64,000 nucleotides of DNA from contig CM043699.1 of assembly GCA_023935145.1 (NCBI GenBank), positions 108,058,036 through 108,122,035 on the forward strand, in the 5' to 3' direction. The DNA is from Bretschneidera sinensis (taxonomy: Eukaryota > Streptophyta > Magnoliopsida > Brassicales > Akaniaceae). The position numbers and the translations under genes were made by a program. The notes below the pieces were generated by a model, which saw nothing but the letters and a program-made list of their open reading frames with translations, was not told where the DNA came from and did no database searches. Below, piece after piece: positions 35,414-46,587 of the stretch (position 1 is the stretch's first letter; each line of letters begins with the position of its first letter).

Positions 35414-35515
35414 TAATACGTTCAGTTATCAATAATCTATTAATTTATTTATTCATGATCTTGAAAAATCAATTGTTGGTTGATCAAGCTTAAATTTGGA
35501 AAGAAATTTAATTAA

Positions 35516-35959
35516 TAAATAAACCACCTTTTAATCGATACTTTAATTCTTATTGGATAAGGTTTAATGAAGTTTTATCTATTTTGATGAAATTTATGAT
35601 AAATTTTGTTTAAAAAACACTGATTTAAAGTCAGTTTTAATTCAACTCAAACAAACCCCAAGTATTCTCTGCAATAAAAAGTTGACTAATCTCTTGAAAC
35701 TGACATATACATTTATAAAGTGAGTTTTTTTTTCGATACTGGATTGTTTTAATCTTGAGATTGTTTTTGCCACATCATCAAATACAAAATGAATAAATTA
35801 CGTCAATGGTCTTTATAATTTAACATAAGGTTCAAATTAATTTATACGAAACTTATCTTTACAATCCCTTCTTCATTAATCTGATTTTCTTCCTCTAGCC
35901 ACCCTCGTTTTAAAAATAAAAAACTAAAATAAAAAAATTAAATAAAAAAAATTAAATTA
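35516..35959. other. AT-rich intergenic stretch
   Basis: I see no gene or repeat here. A T/A-rich stretch ends at the truncated permease exon. Confidence 0.5.
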
Positions 35960-36314
35960 GCACCCCTAATCCACCCAAGCTGAGCCATGCTTCATGCTAA
36001 AGATAGCACCCCTGATCCTATCACCCCTGTAATTATATGCGCCACCACGGTCCATATGTTCCCTTCCCAACGATTCAATCATTTCAAGGAAAAACATTTT
36101 TCTTGGTGTACTTCATATTACAAAAAAGGTAAACATAGGGTATTTAATTTTAAGTGTATCAAGGAATATCTTTTCAGTCATCATCAGAAGAAGAATGCAA
36201 AAACAGATATATAAATGAATGAATAAGAAGAAAAAGATATGTTCTTCTGAGAGCAGACTCTTCAGGTTCTGTCTGTAACAGTGGGGTCTGATGAGCAGCA
36301 TCTGCTTCTCCCAT
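35960..36314 (-). pseudogene. Amino-acid permease gene (AAP-like), 5' fragment
   Basis: On the minus strand an ATG at 36314 starts MGEADAAHQTPLLQTEPEE, an acidic N-terminal tail of the kind preceding the first membrane helix in plant amino-acid transporters. After an apparent intron, 36060-35960 encodes NIWTVVAHIITGVIGSGVLS, then LA, a stop, then SMAQLGWIRGA. This is the conserved first transmembrane helix of the AAAP/AAP family (usual form ...GVLSLAW.MAQLGWI.GP). The Trp codon TGG is TGA here. Coding sequence stops at an AT-rich junction at about 35959, so ten of about eleven helices are missing. Orientation and promoter indicate a host gene truncated by deletion or insertion. Confidence 0.72.
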
Positions 36315-36407
36315 GGCCACCAAGAAATTCAAAGATTGTGAAGAATCCTTTTGAGAAACCAAGTCTGAATTATTGATTTTTTAAGGTTCACTTTGGTGTT
36401 GTTTGAG

Positions 36408-36415
36408 TTTATATA
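36408..36415 (-). promoter_or_regulatory. TATA box of the permease pseudogene
   Basis: TATATAAA on the minus strand, about 95 bases before the ATG at 36314, with a CA-rich leader between. This spacing fits a plant core promoter. The promoter appears retained though the gene body is gone. Confidence 0.5.
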
Positions 36416-36539
36416 CTACTTCTGTCATAATACAACAAACATAGGAAGAGATATAAGACCCTCGTCCCCATAATCACAAGGCATTCTTTGTGGGTCTTAA
36501 TGATAAGATGCGACAAAGAATTGTGATGAGAATGCAAAA

Positions 36540-37560
36540 TGTCATAATTTTTTCCCTTAATGTTTAGTCTTTTATACTCATTTGGTGCCTAAATGTACTC
36601 GCCTAAATGCACTCATTATTCTTATATTTTGATCTAGGATACAAATGGACGCGTTGAGTGCAAAACGAAGCTAATTGGGTGATTTTGGACAGTTTCGACA
36701 TCGTTTCGTAATCTGGGTGTACCTCTCTCATTCGAGCTCTGATTGAGATGATTCAAGATGCTATGGAACGCCAAGAAATAGTTCTACAACTTTTGTGTTT
36801 TAAGTTTTGAGAGATACTTGCTGCATCAAGGTCAAAACTGGGCTTTAAATTGCTACACCTATACTGTTGACGTTCTGGAATGTCCCTTAGCCTGCAATTC
36901 AAACTGGGCTTTAATTTTGTATCTTTAAAAAAAAAGAGTTTTGCTTTTTGTTTTTGTAGATTTCAACGATTTTTGGTTGTGTATATCATGAGCAAGATTC
37001 AATTAAGCTTGAAAAATTCATAACATGATGGAATAAGTAATCTTCACACTTGGAATTAATTAGTATAGTTATTTTCCTTGAGCATGGTAGTGACTAAATT
37101 TAGTAGACAAAAGCTGGTGAGATTTTGAGCCTTTAGACTTACACATCCATATCAATCTCACTATTTTCTTTCATGTGAGATATTCTTCCATGGATTTGTT
37201 TCTCTAGAACTTGCCTTGATTCTCTTCGAGGTCATATTGGCACATGCATGCATGAACATGATTAAGACCCTCTTTGTTATAAGCTACATAAGCCAAATAG
37301 CCTACCTTGTAATTAATTTTTCCCCTTTGTTGAACCCTTTTGAGCTTTATTTGTTTTTTTTTTTTTTTTTTTCCGTTTATTGTGAACCCACGTTACAAGC
37401 TTTAAACCCGAAAAACAATGCCTTTACCCAAGCCGTAGAGCTAGTGGAGTATTGTTCATCATTATGATATGTATGGGTGTGCAAGAAATTAGTGTGGGGG
37501 TGTCTGGATTTGTGGTATGGCTATGACTGGTGAAATGGAACATGTTTTCATTCTCAATTC
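36540..37560 (+). mobile_element. Worn Ty3/gypsy-type remnant
   Basis: 36540-36930 reads like an LTR of a Tat/Athila-like family (ACAAATGGACGCG, repeated CAAACTGGGCTTTAA). 37180-37560 resembles the 3' non-coding region of such elements (CTAGAACTTGCCTTGATTC, TTGAACCCTTTTGAGC, then a polypurine-like GTGTGGGGGTGTC at about 37492). No coding domain, paired LTR or target duplication is visible. The call rests on style of sequence only. Confidence 0.35.
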
Positions 37561-37823
37561 GTGAGTTCCATTGTTGATGTAATTTGTCAAAAAAAAAAAG
37601 AGAAAAGAAGAAAAGAAGTGATGGAGGAAATTACTTTTAATGTTACAAACTGTCCATGTTCATAATTCCTCCTAAAATTCCAAGAAAGGGGTCTGTTTAT
37701 ACGTGATATATACAAAGATGGAAGCTGTTGCGAAGGATTGTTCCCTGCTGCAAATGAAAAGTGTTCTTTTGAACGATCTCTTTTTCAATGCAGGAGTTTT
37801 ACATTATTTAAATGCTTTAAAGC

Positions 37824-38938
37824 TGTAGACTGAGGTTCCAATCCAAGAGGGGGGTGAATTGGGTTTTTAATAACTTTTACTAATTGCTCGCAAGTTTATA
37901 AAAACAGTTAAGTGCACAAGCGTATAAACAAGTAAAATGCTTTAAATAAAGAAGTTTAAGGAATAGAAAGTGCAAACTCAGTTTATAGTAGTTCGGCAAT
38001 ATCGGATTCATTCCGACCCTACGTCCACTCTCCTCAAGGAACCTCCTTGAAGTAATCCACTAAAACTCTTAGTCGTACAAATTCACAAGTGTTGCACAAA
38101 CCTTACAAACAATCCCTTCCACCTGGAAGCTTATCCCTTCCTTTCAGAAGCTAATCTCTCTTTCAAAGTAAAGCTAGAAGAATGGCTCAACAATAAATGT
38201 TTCAAAGCTTTTGTGTATTAATGAGCAAAAACTTGATTGAATGTGTAATCTACTCTTATTGAATGCTCATTGGAGTGGGTTTATATAGCCTTGAATTAAT
38301 ATGGCCGTTTGGTACTGACTTGGTATGTTTTGGTACATTAAATGCTCAAGTCTAACGCCTCAACGATCATATTTTTTGAATTACTAGTTGACTAGGTCTT
38401 AATACCAGTCGATTGGGTAAAGTTAAAAGTCTCATTTTTAAGGCTGTGAAGAGTACCAGTCGACTGAGTCATAAGAACTAGTCAATTGGGGACTTACTGT
38501 CCAATATACCAGTCGACTAGGGACATACTGTCCCATATACTAGTTGACTGGTATGAAGCACTCAGTCGATTGGAGACATACTGTCCCATATCTCAGTCTT
38601 CTGGTATAAGTAGCCAGTCGACTGGGTTGCCCTTCAACCCAGTTTTTCATGTTTTGAAATGTTTTTGACTTAGAAGAGTTTGAAAAAATAGTTTTGTCAA
38701 AATAATTTTACAAAATGAGCCATAAGACAAGCTAGTTACCAGAACAAGTGGGATTTACAACTTGTCTCAATACTTTATGCCTATACTAGATCTTTTGTCT
38801 TGATTTGGTGTCTGATTCGGGTTGAGTTCTTGTATCTTGATTCTTGGCTGTATGCTTTTATCATTTAAAACACTTAGATAATATTGTTAGTACAATTAGA
38901 GTTGTGTTTTGTCATTATTAAAATTTAGATGTAGGTCA
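37824..38938 (-). repeat. 3' LTR of the copia element
   Basis: 1115 bases. In element orientation it starts TGACCTACATCTAAATTT and ends ...GGAACCTCAGTCTACA. A TATA box (CTATATAAACCC, plus about 38277-38288) marks the U3 promoter. The U3 part upstream of it contains about nine copies of a palindromic motif (38386-38635). Confidence 0.85.
38386..38635. repeat. Palindromic CCAGTCGACTGG repeats in the copia LTR
   Basis: About nine copies of ACCAGTCGACTGGGT or one-to-three-base variants at irregular 20-45 base spacing. The 12-base core is its own reverse complement. Most variants are C-to-T or G-to-A changes at the CpG. Confidence 0.85.
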
Positions 38939-38955
38939 ATAATCTCCCCATTTTT
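38939..38955 (-). other. Polypurine tract of the copia element
   Basis: AAAAATGGGGAGATTAT on the minus strand directly precedes the LTR start TGACC. This is where plus-strand DNA synthesis is primed. Confidence 0.8.
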
Positions 38956-39605
38956 GATGATGACAAAACAAATGAGAGAAAACAGTTTTAAAAACTAAGT
39001 GTTAGGTTTTTAGAAAAAAAACGGGTAGAATTTTCTCAGTTTTTTGAATAAAACCAACCTGTAAACAGTTCAAAATAGTTTATATTCAATCCAAACCAAG
39101 CAACTCAACATATAGTCATATATAACAAGTCCTTTGGAGCAATGCTCCCCCTAAATCTATGCACTACTTTAAGGTTATAGTCTTTTTTCTATTATTTCTC
39201 CCCCGTTTTGACAACTGCAGAAAATAAGTAGTAAACCAAAATAATAAGCCACATAGACATTACAGACATTAAAATAATGCATAAACAAACTTTAATGCGA
39301 AAATTTGGCATAATTTTTAGAGAAGACTTCCCGAGAAGAGCCAGAAGTTTCCATATATGTAGAAACAGTTACAGCATATATCCAAGCAAAAAAGGTTTTA
39401 TATGAAGTAAACATATTGTGTAAAAGTAAAACAGGTATATGAATCAAAATGTAAAATGAGATATAGACATATAAAGCAAATATCCATACATCAGGGCTTC
39501 TAAGAGCCGAAACTGAAAAACTACAATATATGATAAAATGATGTTCGTGCCAAGAACAACTAAAAGCTATATCTATATACAACTGAAAAGTAATAAAAAA
39601 ACAAC

Positions 39606-40867
39606 TCAGTGAGCAGGAGTGTCAGAATTGTCATGAATGAGATCCCAAAGCTCAGCCAAGGAACCCTCTGTATGCTCTCGGTGCAGCTCGAAGTCATCCC
39701 TGAGGGAGCGAAGGTCATGATGCATGGCATCGACAGATGAGCTCAAGCTCTGGAATCTGGTTTGCATAGTGAGCTGGAGGATCGTAATAGCTTGGAGAAG
39801 ATCGCCATATCCAGCTGGACTAGTACTCAAGCCACCCATAGGTGGTGCTCGGTCATCCGTATCCATAGCAGTGGTTGCAGCATCTGGACCCTCCTCATCA
39901 TCACTGCTATCATCTTCACCTATCTTGATGTTCTTCCCGCCTTCGAATAAATCAAGCCATCTCAGACTGTGCACCCCATCTTTTTTAGCGAAGAGATGTT
40001 GATGATGTCCTTGAGGCTGATGTCCTAAGCCTCGGAGGTAGAAAGAGGAACCCGGAAGTGCTGGAAGAAGAGTGTGATGAGCATCCCATAGGAAAGGCAT
40101 CCAGAGTCACTTGCTTCGTTTTTTATCATGTTGGCGAACAGTAGGGGGTAGATATTGAAGTGGTGCCTAGTTTTAAGGCACCAAATCAATACCATATCTA
40201 TTTTAGATAGATAGTTCTGACTCCCAAATCTTGGGTGGATGGTCAAAATCACTATGAGGTTGAACAATTTCGAGTCGAGGGGCATGTCACTACATGTGTG
40301 AAATGTAATGGGTTAAAAGACATAGTTAGGGTCACCCCTAACTATCTGACATGCCTCATCGTAATTGAAATTGTCTAGCCATCCGTCCAGACTCCAATGG
40401 ATCCCTCCCACAAGGATCCCCAGAATACTCACCAAGATGTCAATGTTGACCTCGAACTCCACATCAATTACACTGGTTCTGAATCGTAGAGCCAGTGGAC
40501 TGGGTTTCACCAAGTTTGCATAGAACTGGTGAATCAGTCTAGGGTAATATTTCTAGTGTATCTTGACTAGTGGGGTCAAGTTTATTGCGTCAAAAGAAGG
40601 TAAAATATCAAAGTTACCATGATGAATAGATTCAAAGTTAATGAATCTACCCATCATGATCTTTTTATGATGGATGATAGCGGCATACCTCTTTTTTGCT
40701 GCAGGGCTGGAGAACAGGGAGTCATCGAGCTCTGTCCTCACCTTCTTGCTTGAGGAGCCCGCTAACCCCTTCCCTTTTGAGTCTAGATCTGTAGATTTGG
40801 TGGACCTTGGCCTAGTAGGCGCGTGAGGTCCCCCTACTGTGTTCTTAATGCCGATTCTTTCGGACAT
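39606..40867 (-). pseudogene. Extra ORF of the copia element (putative plant transposon protein type)
   Basis: Not gag or pol. Starts MSERIGIKNTVGG at 40867 and continues in near-contiguous frames (40867-40553, 40513-40313, 40285-40025, 40100-39606) to SDTPAH at 39606, about 400 residues in the original. Landmarks: KKRYAAIIHHKKIMMGRFINFE, LTPLVKIH, YYPRLIHQFYANLVKP, FRTSVIDVEFEV, GGIHWSLDGWLD, ASDSGCLSYGMLI, then an acidic DDSSDDEEG segment and a C-terminal coiled-coil-like stretch (SVDAMHHDLRSLRDDFELHREH). I take it as the family annotated as 'putative plant transposon protein' domain, function unknown. Stops are mostly G-to-A/C-to-T type. A relative is at 47406-47762 in a different element. 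Confidence 0.75.
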
Positions 40868-41094
40868 TTTGTAGGAAAATGTTTTTGGGGAGAAAGGGAG
40901 ACTTTGGTAAAAATTGGAGATTTCAACTGTAGAAAGTTGAAATAATTGGTATGGATGTGTAGATCAAGGTGTTTATGAAGTGTTTTGAGGAGTTTTTGGT
41001 CAAAATGATGAGATTTTTTAGAGAGAAAAAGCTTAGGGTTTCAAAAATGGCATGAAAAACTGAAAAATCTAAAGAGACTATTTATAGAATTGCG

Positions 41095-41362
41095 ATACCA
41101 GTCAACTAGGTTAGGGCACCAGTCGACTGGGTCCTTTGCAGATTTGAAAATTTTTAACATATCAGTCGATTGGATAAACTGGAAGAGAAATACCAGTCGA
41201 CTGGGTTGTTCATACCAGTTGACTGGGTAGTTAACTAAATTAAAAAATTAGCTCCAAACAAGGTATAGGTTTACTAGTTGACTAGTATAGACTTACCAGT
41301 CGACTGGGTAAATAGACAGTGATTTACTAATCGACTGAGATAGATTTACCAGTCGACTGGAC
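41095..41362. repeat. Palindromic CCAGTCGACTGG repeats upstream of the copia extra ORF
   Basis: About nine more copies of the LTR motif, in the spacer between pol and the extra ORF (upstream of its start at 40867 in element orientation). Four copies keep the perfect core (41120, 41193, 41297, 41349 regions). Confidence 0.85.
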
Positions 41363-41599
41363 CTAAAAGAAAAACTTTAGTTTAGAGTCTTAGCACAAAA
41401 TTTGTTTATCTATGCTATCTTGAGTGAGGGAAATATTAAATAAGGTTTAATACTCTTTCATTAGATATCAAGTATACAAATGATGAATGATGATGCAATC
41501 AGGCATACAATTTATCATAATCAATAATCCCATCAACAGTCTAATTTTATAGAAACTAGTTTCATTTAAATGTTTTGTAAGAATGTCAGCTATTTGATC

Positions 41600-42502
41600 T
41601 TCTGAAGGTATGAATTCTAGTCTTATATCACCTTTTTGAGCATGTGTCTTAAGAAATGATGTCTAATTTCTATGTGTTTAGTTCTAGAATACTGAATAGG
41701 GTTTTTGGTTAGGTTGATAGCACTTGTATTATCGCAATGTATTGGGATACTTTTAAAGTTCATGTCATAGTCTTCTACTTGTTGTTTCATCCACAATACT
41801 TGGGCACAACAACTTCCAATTGCTATGTATTCCACCTCGGCGATTGATAGTGCAATGGAGTTTTATTTCTTGGAAAACCAAGAGGTTAACATAGCACCTT
41901 AGAATTGGCATGTTCCACTTGTGCTTTTTCTATCTAACCTACACCTTGCAAAGTCAGCATCTGAATATCCTACAAACTCAAAAGATGAATCTCTAGAGTA
42001 CCATAATCCTAGGGTTTGAGTTCCTTAAAGATATCTAAGGATTCTTTTTACTGCAACTATATGTGATTCCTTAGGATTAGACTGAAATCTAGCAAACATG
42101 CATACACTGAACATTATATTAGGTCTACTTATAGTTAAATAAAGTAAAGCTCTTCATGCTTCTATAATATTTAGTATCTACACACTTACCTCCTTCATCA
42201 AGATCAAGTTTTGTAGATGTGCTAATAGGAGTACCAAGTGGCTTTGAGCTTTCCATCCCGAACCTCTTTAGTAGGTCCTTAGTGTATTTTGATTGATTAA
42301 TGAAGATACCTCTTTTCAATTGTTTGATTTGAAGTCCAAGGAAGTAAGTAAGTTCTCCCATCATGCTCATTTCAAATTTATCTTGCATGCACTTAGCAAA
42401 CTCTTGACACATAGATTCATTAGTAGCATCAAATATAATATCATCAACATAGACTTGGACTAGTAGAGTGTCATTTATGTGAGTTTTGTGAAGAGGGTTG
42501 TG
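41600..42502 (-). pseudogene. pol: Copia pol, 3' part: RT end and RNase H
   Basis: Continues the RT broken by the 42503-49182 insertion. LFTK, then (after a one-base loss) HINDTLLVQVYVDDIIF with the catalytic YVDD intact at about 42440. Then KFEMSMMGELTYFLGLQIKQ and SKYTKDLLKRFGMESSKPLGTP. RNase H follows with SDADFA, SKK.NSIALS, AEVEYIAIGSCCAQVLWMKQ, IHCDNTSAINL and TKHIEIRHHFLRH (41835-41623). Several frameshifts and stops. The usual IIFGA after YVDD reads IIFDA. Confidence 0.9.
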
Positions 42503-43781
42503 TGATAAGTGCTTAAATATTCATATTTAAGCTCCTTAATTTACAGTTGTTAAGCTCTTTGTTTACGTATTTTAGTATATTCTACTTCATTTTTGTGTAT
42601 TTTTATGTTTTTATAGGTTCTTGAAGAAAAGGTAGCATTTTGAAGCTCCAAGGAAGAAATCTGAAAACCTGAAAGTAGCCAAGTGCGATCGAGCACAAGG
42701 GGTCTGTGATCGAGCGCACAAGCACTCGTGCGCACACATAGAAGGCTCGAGCGCAGCCATGCGCTCGAGTGCAAAAGCATGGGATCGAGCGCACACATGC
42801 AATAAAGCGGCAGAGCCAGTTTTGGAAAGATTGATTTGGGTCTTGTTTTAGAGATTAGGGTTTCGGGGTGTCTTTAGAACCTTATAAATAGGTCTGTAAA
42901 ACACAGAAACTTCACATTTTAATCTTCTTTTCAATTATAAGCTTTGGAGAGGAATTGACGACTTTTCTCCACAGTATTTTTCGGGTTTATTCTTTTCTAC
43001 TTAGTTTATGTTATGATAATGTTTAGCATAATTAGCATGTGTAACTAACTTCTTAATAGGGCTCGATTGAAGCCCTAATTATGCTTTTCCATATATGAGT
43101 ATTGTTGTCTTTGCAAATAGCTATGTTATGATGCTTTAATTGATTAATGCCTGTTTTATTGAATTCCTCATATATGTTTGTCTGATCAACGTATGCATGT
43201 GGTATGGATTAGTTAGTTAGATCAATTTGGATGACCGAGTCCTAAGTCTGACAATAGTAACAAAAGAAATCCACATTGGATTCTTGGGTTAATCAACATG
43301 GGAAACTAGGAGTATACAACATGCCCTATGTCTCGTGTGGTTGTCGATTTCCATAAACTTTATGCTCTCTTAAGGAACAACTCAGTATACACCATGCTGA
43401 ATCCCTTAAGAGAGAAAAGAGTTAGAGTATACACCATGCCTAACTCGTTGCTTAGGCAAATCAATAGCTTAAGGAGCGGACCAAGCCCTTAGGTTAACAA
43501 CCATTAGGTATTCATGGTAGGGCTAGAGCATTTGCACATTACTTATTGGGAAAGAATGATTAGTGGTGGATATTAAAGCCCTATGTTCTTATTATTATTA
43601 ATTCAAACTCAGTATTTATTTATATCTTTTTATATTGTGGAACTAATTCTAAATCGAAATTCACCGATCCCTGTGGAGATGATCTCGCATTTGCACACTA
43701 TGCTGCTATTGACCTTGTGCACTTGCAAGTAAAACAAGTTCGATTATTTGTTTAATAATTTAAGTAGATTTTTGCAGAACA
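42503..43781 (+). repeat. 5' LTR of the non-autonomous gypsy-type element
   Basis: 1279 bases, starting TGATAAGTGCTTAAATATTC and ending TTTTTGCAGAACA. It contains several GATCGAGCGCA-type motifs at 42688-42800 and a TATAAATAG box at about 42884. It has about 80 bases (about 43318-43397) that are missing from the 3' LTR. Confidence 0.9.
42688..42800. repeat. GATCGAGCGCA-type repeats in the 5' LTR
   Basis: Five or more copies of GCGATCGAGCRCA, GATCGAGCGCACA and CTCGAGCGCA-type words within about 110 bases. The same words recur in the 3' LTR (48166-48272), at the gag leader (43949-43992) and around 46768-46882 and 47320-47385. Confidence 0.8.
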
Positions 43782-43784
43782 AGT

Positions 43785-43808
43785 TTTTGGCACTGTTACC
43801 AGGGATTG
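43785..43808 (+). other. Primer-binding site (degenerate)
   Basis: TTTTTGGCACTGTTACCAGGG just inside the LTR is a decayed form of the TGGCGCCGTTGCC site of Athila/Tat elements; both CpG-containing positions have changed. Confidence 0.6.
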
Positions 43809-44054
43809 TGCTAAATTTCTTTTTAGGATTATTTTTCATTTATTTTTATTTTTATTTTTACTATTCTGTTTTATTCTGTTTCATCAAAACTTAATCAATT
43901 ATTTTTGTTTTCTTTTCTGATTTAGGTACTGCAGCAGAAGTTCTCTGAGGCACTACGATCGAGTGCACTCCTTAGTGCAATCAAGCGCATTTGAGGCAGA
44001 GGCTACGCGAGCAGCAGTGTTGAATTACTGCACTGAAGTGATTTTTGCTGATTC

Positions 44055-46587
44055 ATGCAAGGGCTTCAATCTAGGAATCCCATTTTCTTTCCCCTCGATA
44101 CAGAGCTTGAGCGGACCATTCGACGAAGGCTTAGAGACAACTCTGAAGAGGTAGAGGAAGAATTCGAGGAAGAAGCATCAATGGCGAAACAGCTAGAAAA
44201 CCAACAACCACCTTAGCGAAGACCTATGAAGCAATCCTTCATCCCACGGAACCTCGATCAGCCATCATGCATTGCTTATTAACCAGAGGCGAAAGAATAT
44301 TATTACATATCTCCATAGATACTCAGTGCATTAACTCACTTTAGGGGTACACCTGCTGAAGATCCACACTTGCACCTTCAGGAATTCTTTGATCTCTGCA
44401 AGTTTCAGCATATCCGAGGCCTAGACCAAGAGGGAATTAGGTTAATTCTTTTCCCTTTTTCATTAAAAGATAACGCTAAACTGTGGTACAATTCATTGCC
44501 TACAGTTTCTATCCACACTTGGGAAGAGTTGGCTAGCAAGTTCCTAAGAAAGTTTTTCCCAGCTCGAAAGACGAGACAAATGAGGAAGAAGATTCAGTCT
44601 TTCCAATAGAAGGACAGAGACCTATTCTTTGAGGCATGGGGACAGTTCAATGAGTTGCTACTCAAATGCCCACATCACAATCTACCTCAGGATGAACTGG
44701 TACAAGCTTTCTATGAAGGTTTGAGTGATACTAATGAAAGTATTGTGGATTCAGGTTGTGGAGGTGTGCTGATGGAGAAAAGCAGCAAAGAAGCCATGGA
44801 GCTATTCGAGACATTAAGTGAGCACACCCAGCAATTCTCCTCTAGAGGTAGACATGGATCCAAGAGCAAAGGTATGTAAGAGGTGACTCTAAATGGTGGA
44901 TCCTCTACCCAAATAGCTGTTGTAGAGAGGAAGCTAGATCTACTTGTTAAGGCCATGACTGCTCAGAACGCCTCACCTAGTCCACAAGCCTCACCACTTC
45001 AAGTATGTGTGATATGTTCTCATTTTGATCAATACAGAGACATGCCCTTTATATTCATTTGTAGATCCAGAGCAAGCGAATTATGTGGGACCAAACAACT
45101 ATCCGCCAAAGAACAATCCATATGCAAACACTTACAATCCGGGATGGTGAAATCACCCTAACTTCTCTTGAAGCAACAATCAGAACAGTCAAGGGCAACA
45201 AAGGAACTCCCAACTAGCAGCCCACTCAGTTCTCGAATCAAAGAAAAGTGACCTAGGGAGTCTTGTGAGGCAATTGACAACTCAGCAACAACAGTTGGTA
45301 TCTCAACAAAAATAGTTGATGACTTCATAAGGTTAGTTCATGGTAGATGAAAGGCAATTTTGGACTGAGATGAGACACACCATTGCAAAACATGAACAAG
45401 CCATTTAGAGACTAGAAACACAAATGGGGCAATTGGCTAAGGAACTGAGTGATAGAAAGCAAGGTGAATTTCCAGCCCAACCATTACCTAATCCAAGAGG
45501 ACATCAACAACTGAATACTGTGATAACTCTTAGAAATGGCAAGATCATAGGAGTCGATGAGCCTACACATGCATCTCGAAATAAAGCATCCACATCAAAG
45601 GTAAGTGAAGTGGAGAAGATGAATGCACTACCCTTCCCTCAAAGGTTAGTAAAGCCAAAGAAAGAAAATAAAGTGCTTGATATCTTTGAAACTTTGAGAA
45701 AAGTAGAGATTAACACTCCTTTATTAGATGCAATTAAACAAATTCTTGTATATGCTAAATTTTTGAAAGATTGTTGCACTAACAAAAGGAAGTTTCAGGA
45801 AAATGAGACAGTGGCTTTGGCTGAAGAGGTAAGTGCTGTGTTGTTAAGAAAACTATCACCAAAACTAAAAGATCCGGGTAGTTTTACCATACCTTGCAAG
45901 ATAGGTGACCAGCTATTTGAGCATGCACTATAGGATCTAGGGGCGAGTGTAAATTTGCTATCATACACTATATTCAAGACACTAGGGTTAAGGGAACTTT
46001 AACCAACTTCCAGCACTTTGTAACTGGCAGACAGAAGTATCAAACGACCAAGAGGTATTCTTGAGGATTTTATTTTACCTACTGATTTTATTGTATCAGA
46101 TATGGAAGAATTCCCTATACCATCACCTCTTCCCGTAATCTTAGGAAGACCTTTTATGATAACTGCTGATACAAATATTTGTGTGAAAAAGGGTATTATC
46201 ACTATGAAGGTAAATGGTGAGGAGATAAAATTCAAAATATTTGATACATTAAATTCACCCGAAGATGATATGGACTGTTCTAATGTATGCTTGATGCAAG
46301 GTGTTGCTAAGCAAGCTTTTCAGGTCCAGCACATTAATCCGTTAGAGCCCACCATAACCCAGCCTTTCAAAAGATCGGATATTGAGCATGCATCTGAAAA
46401 TGTTACTGATGACATCTTTGAAGCTGTACACCACCCTAAAGTCTATCCTATGCATCCAAGACCAGGTGATAAGAAGAAATCGCACTTGAATGAGCTAGAA
46501 AAATTGAGTCATGATGAATATGCAGCACCACCAAGAGCTCTTGAGCCACATGTAGTGGGCTTTAGGTACTCCCTGCCAAAAGACTAA
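44055..46587 (+). pseudogene. gag: Gag-protease region of the non-autonomous element
   Basis: From ATG 44055: MQGLQSRNPIFFPLDTELER, then the gag core (44370-44879) with GTPAEDPHLHLQEFFDLC, LKDNAKLWYNSLPT, FFPARKT and DELVQAFYEGLS. Then a spacer of several frames and a second block (45424-45933) with MGQLAKELSDRKQGEFPAQP, VDIFETLRKVEINTPLL and KLKDPGSFTIPCKIG. The aspartic protease follows, with catalytic DLGASVNLLSY at about 45933-45965, then VILGRPFM. 46102-46587 ends with HINPLEPTITQPF and FRYSLPKD. A zinc knuckle was not found. At least eight stops or frameshifts. Where pol should begin, coding stops at 46587. Confidence 0.85.

Larger units (their letters stand above)
25475..35515 (+). repeat. 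Segmental duplication, copy B
   Basis: Collinear with 361-10510. It contains the intact gene's 3' end, flank, and uninterrupted MITE, but the flank is split at 25717/34589 by the CACTA element. The uninterrupted sequence at about 595-612 in copy A shows the pre-insertion site. Confidence 0.8.

Noticed and set aside
36174..36362. Start of the permease fragment at 36362
   Set aside because: That start is TTG; the first ATG in frame is at 36314, better placed after the TATA box.
42550..42802. Minus-strand ORFs rich in Cys/Ala/Arg over the LTR repeats (also 48042-48293)
   Set aside because: Three overlapping frames are open at once because of the GATCGAGCGCA repeats; present only as LTR shadow.
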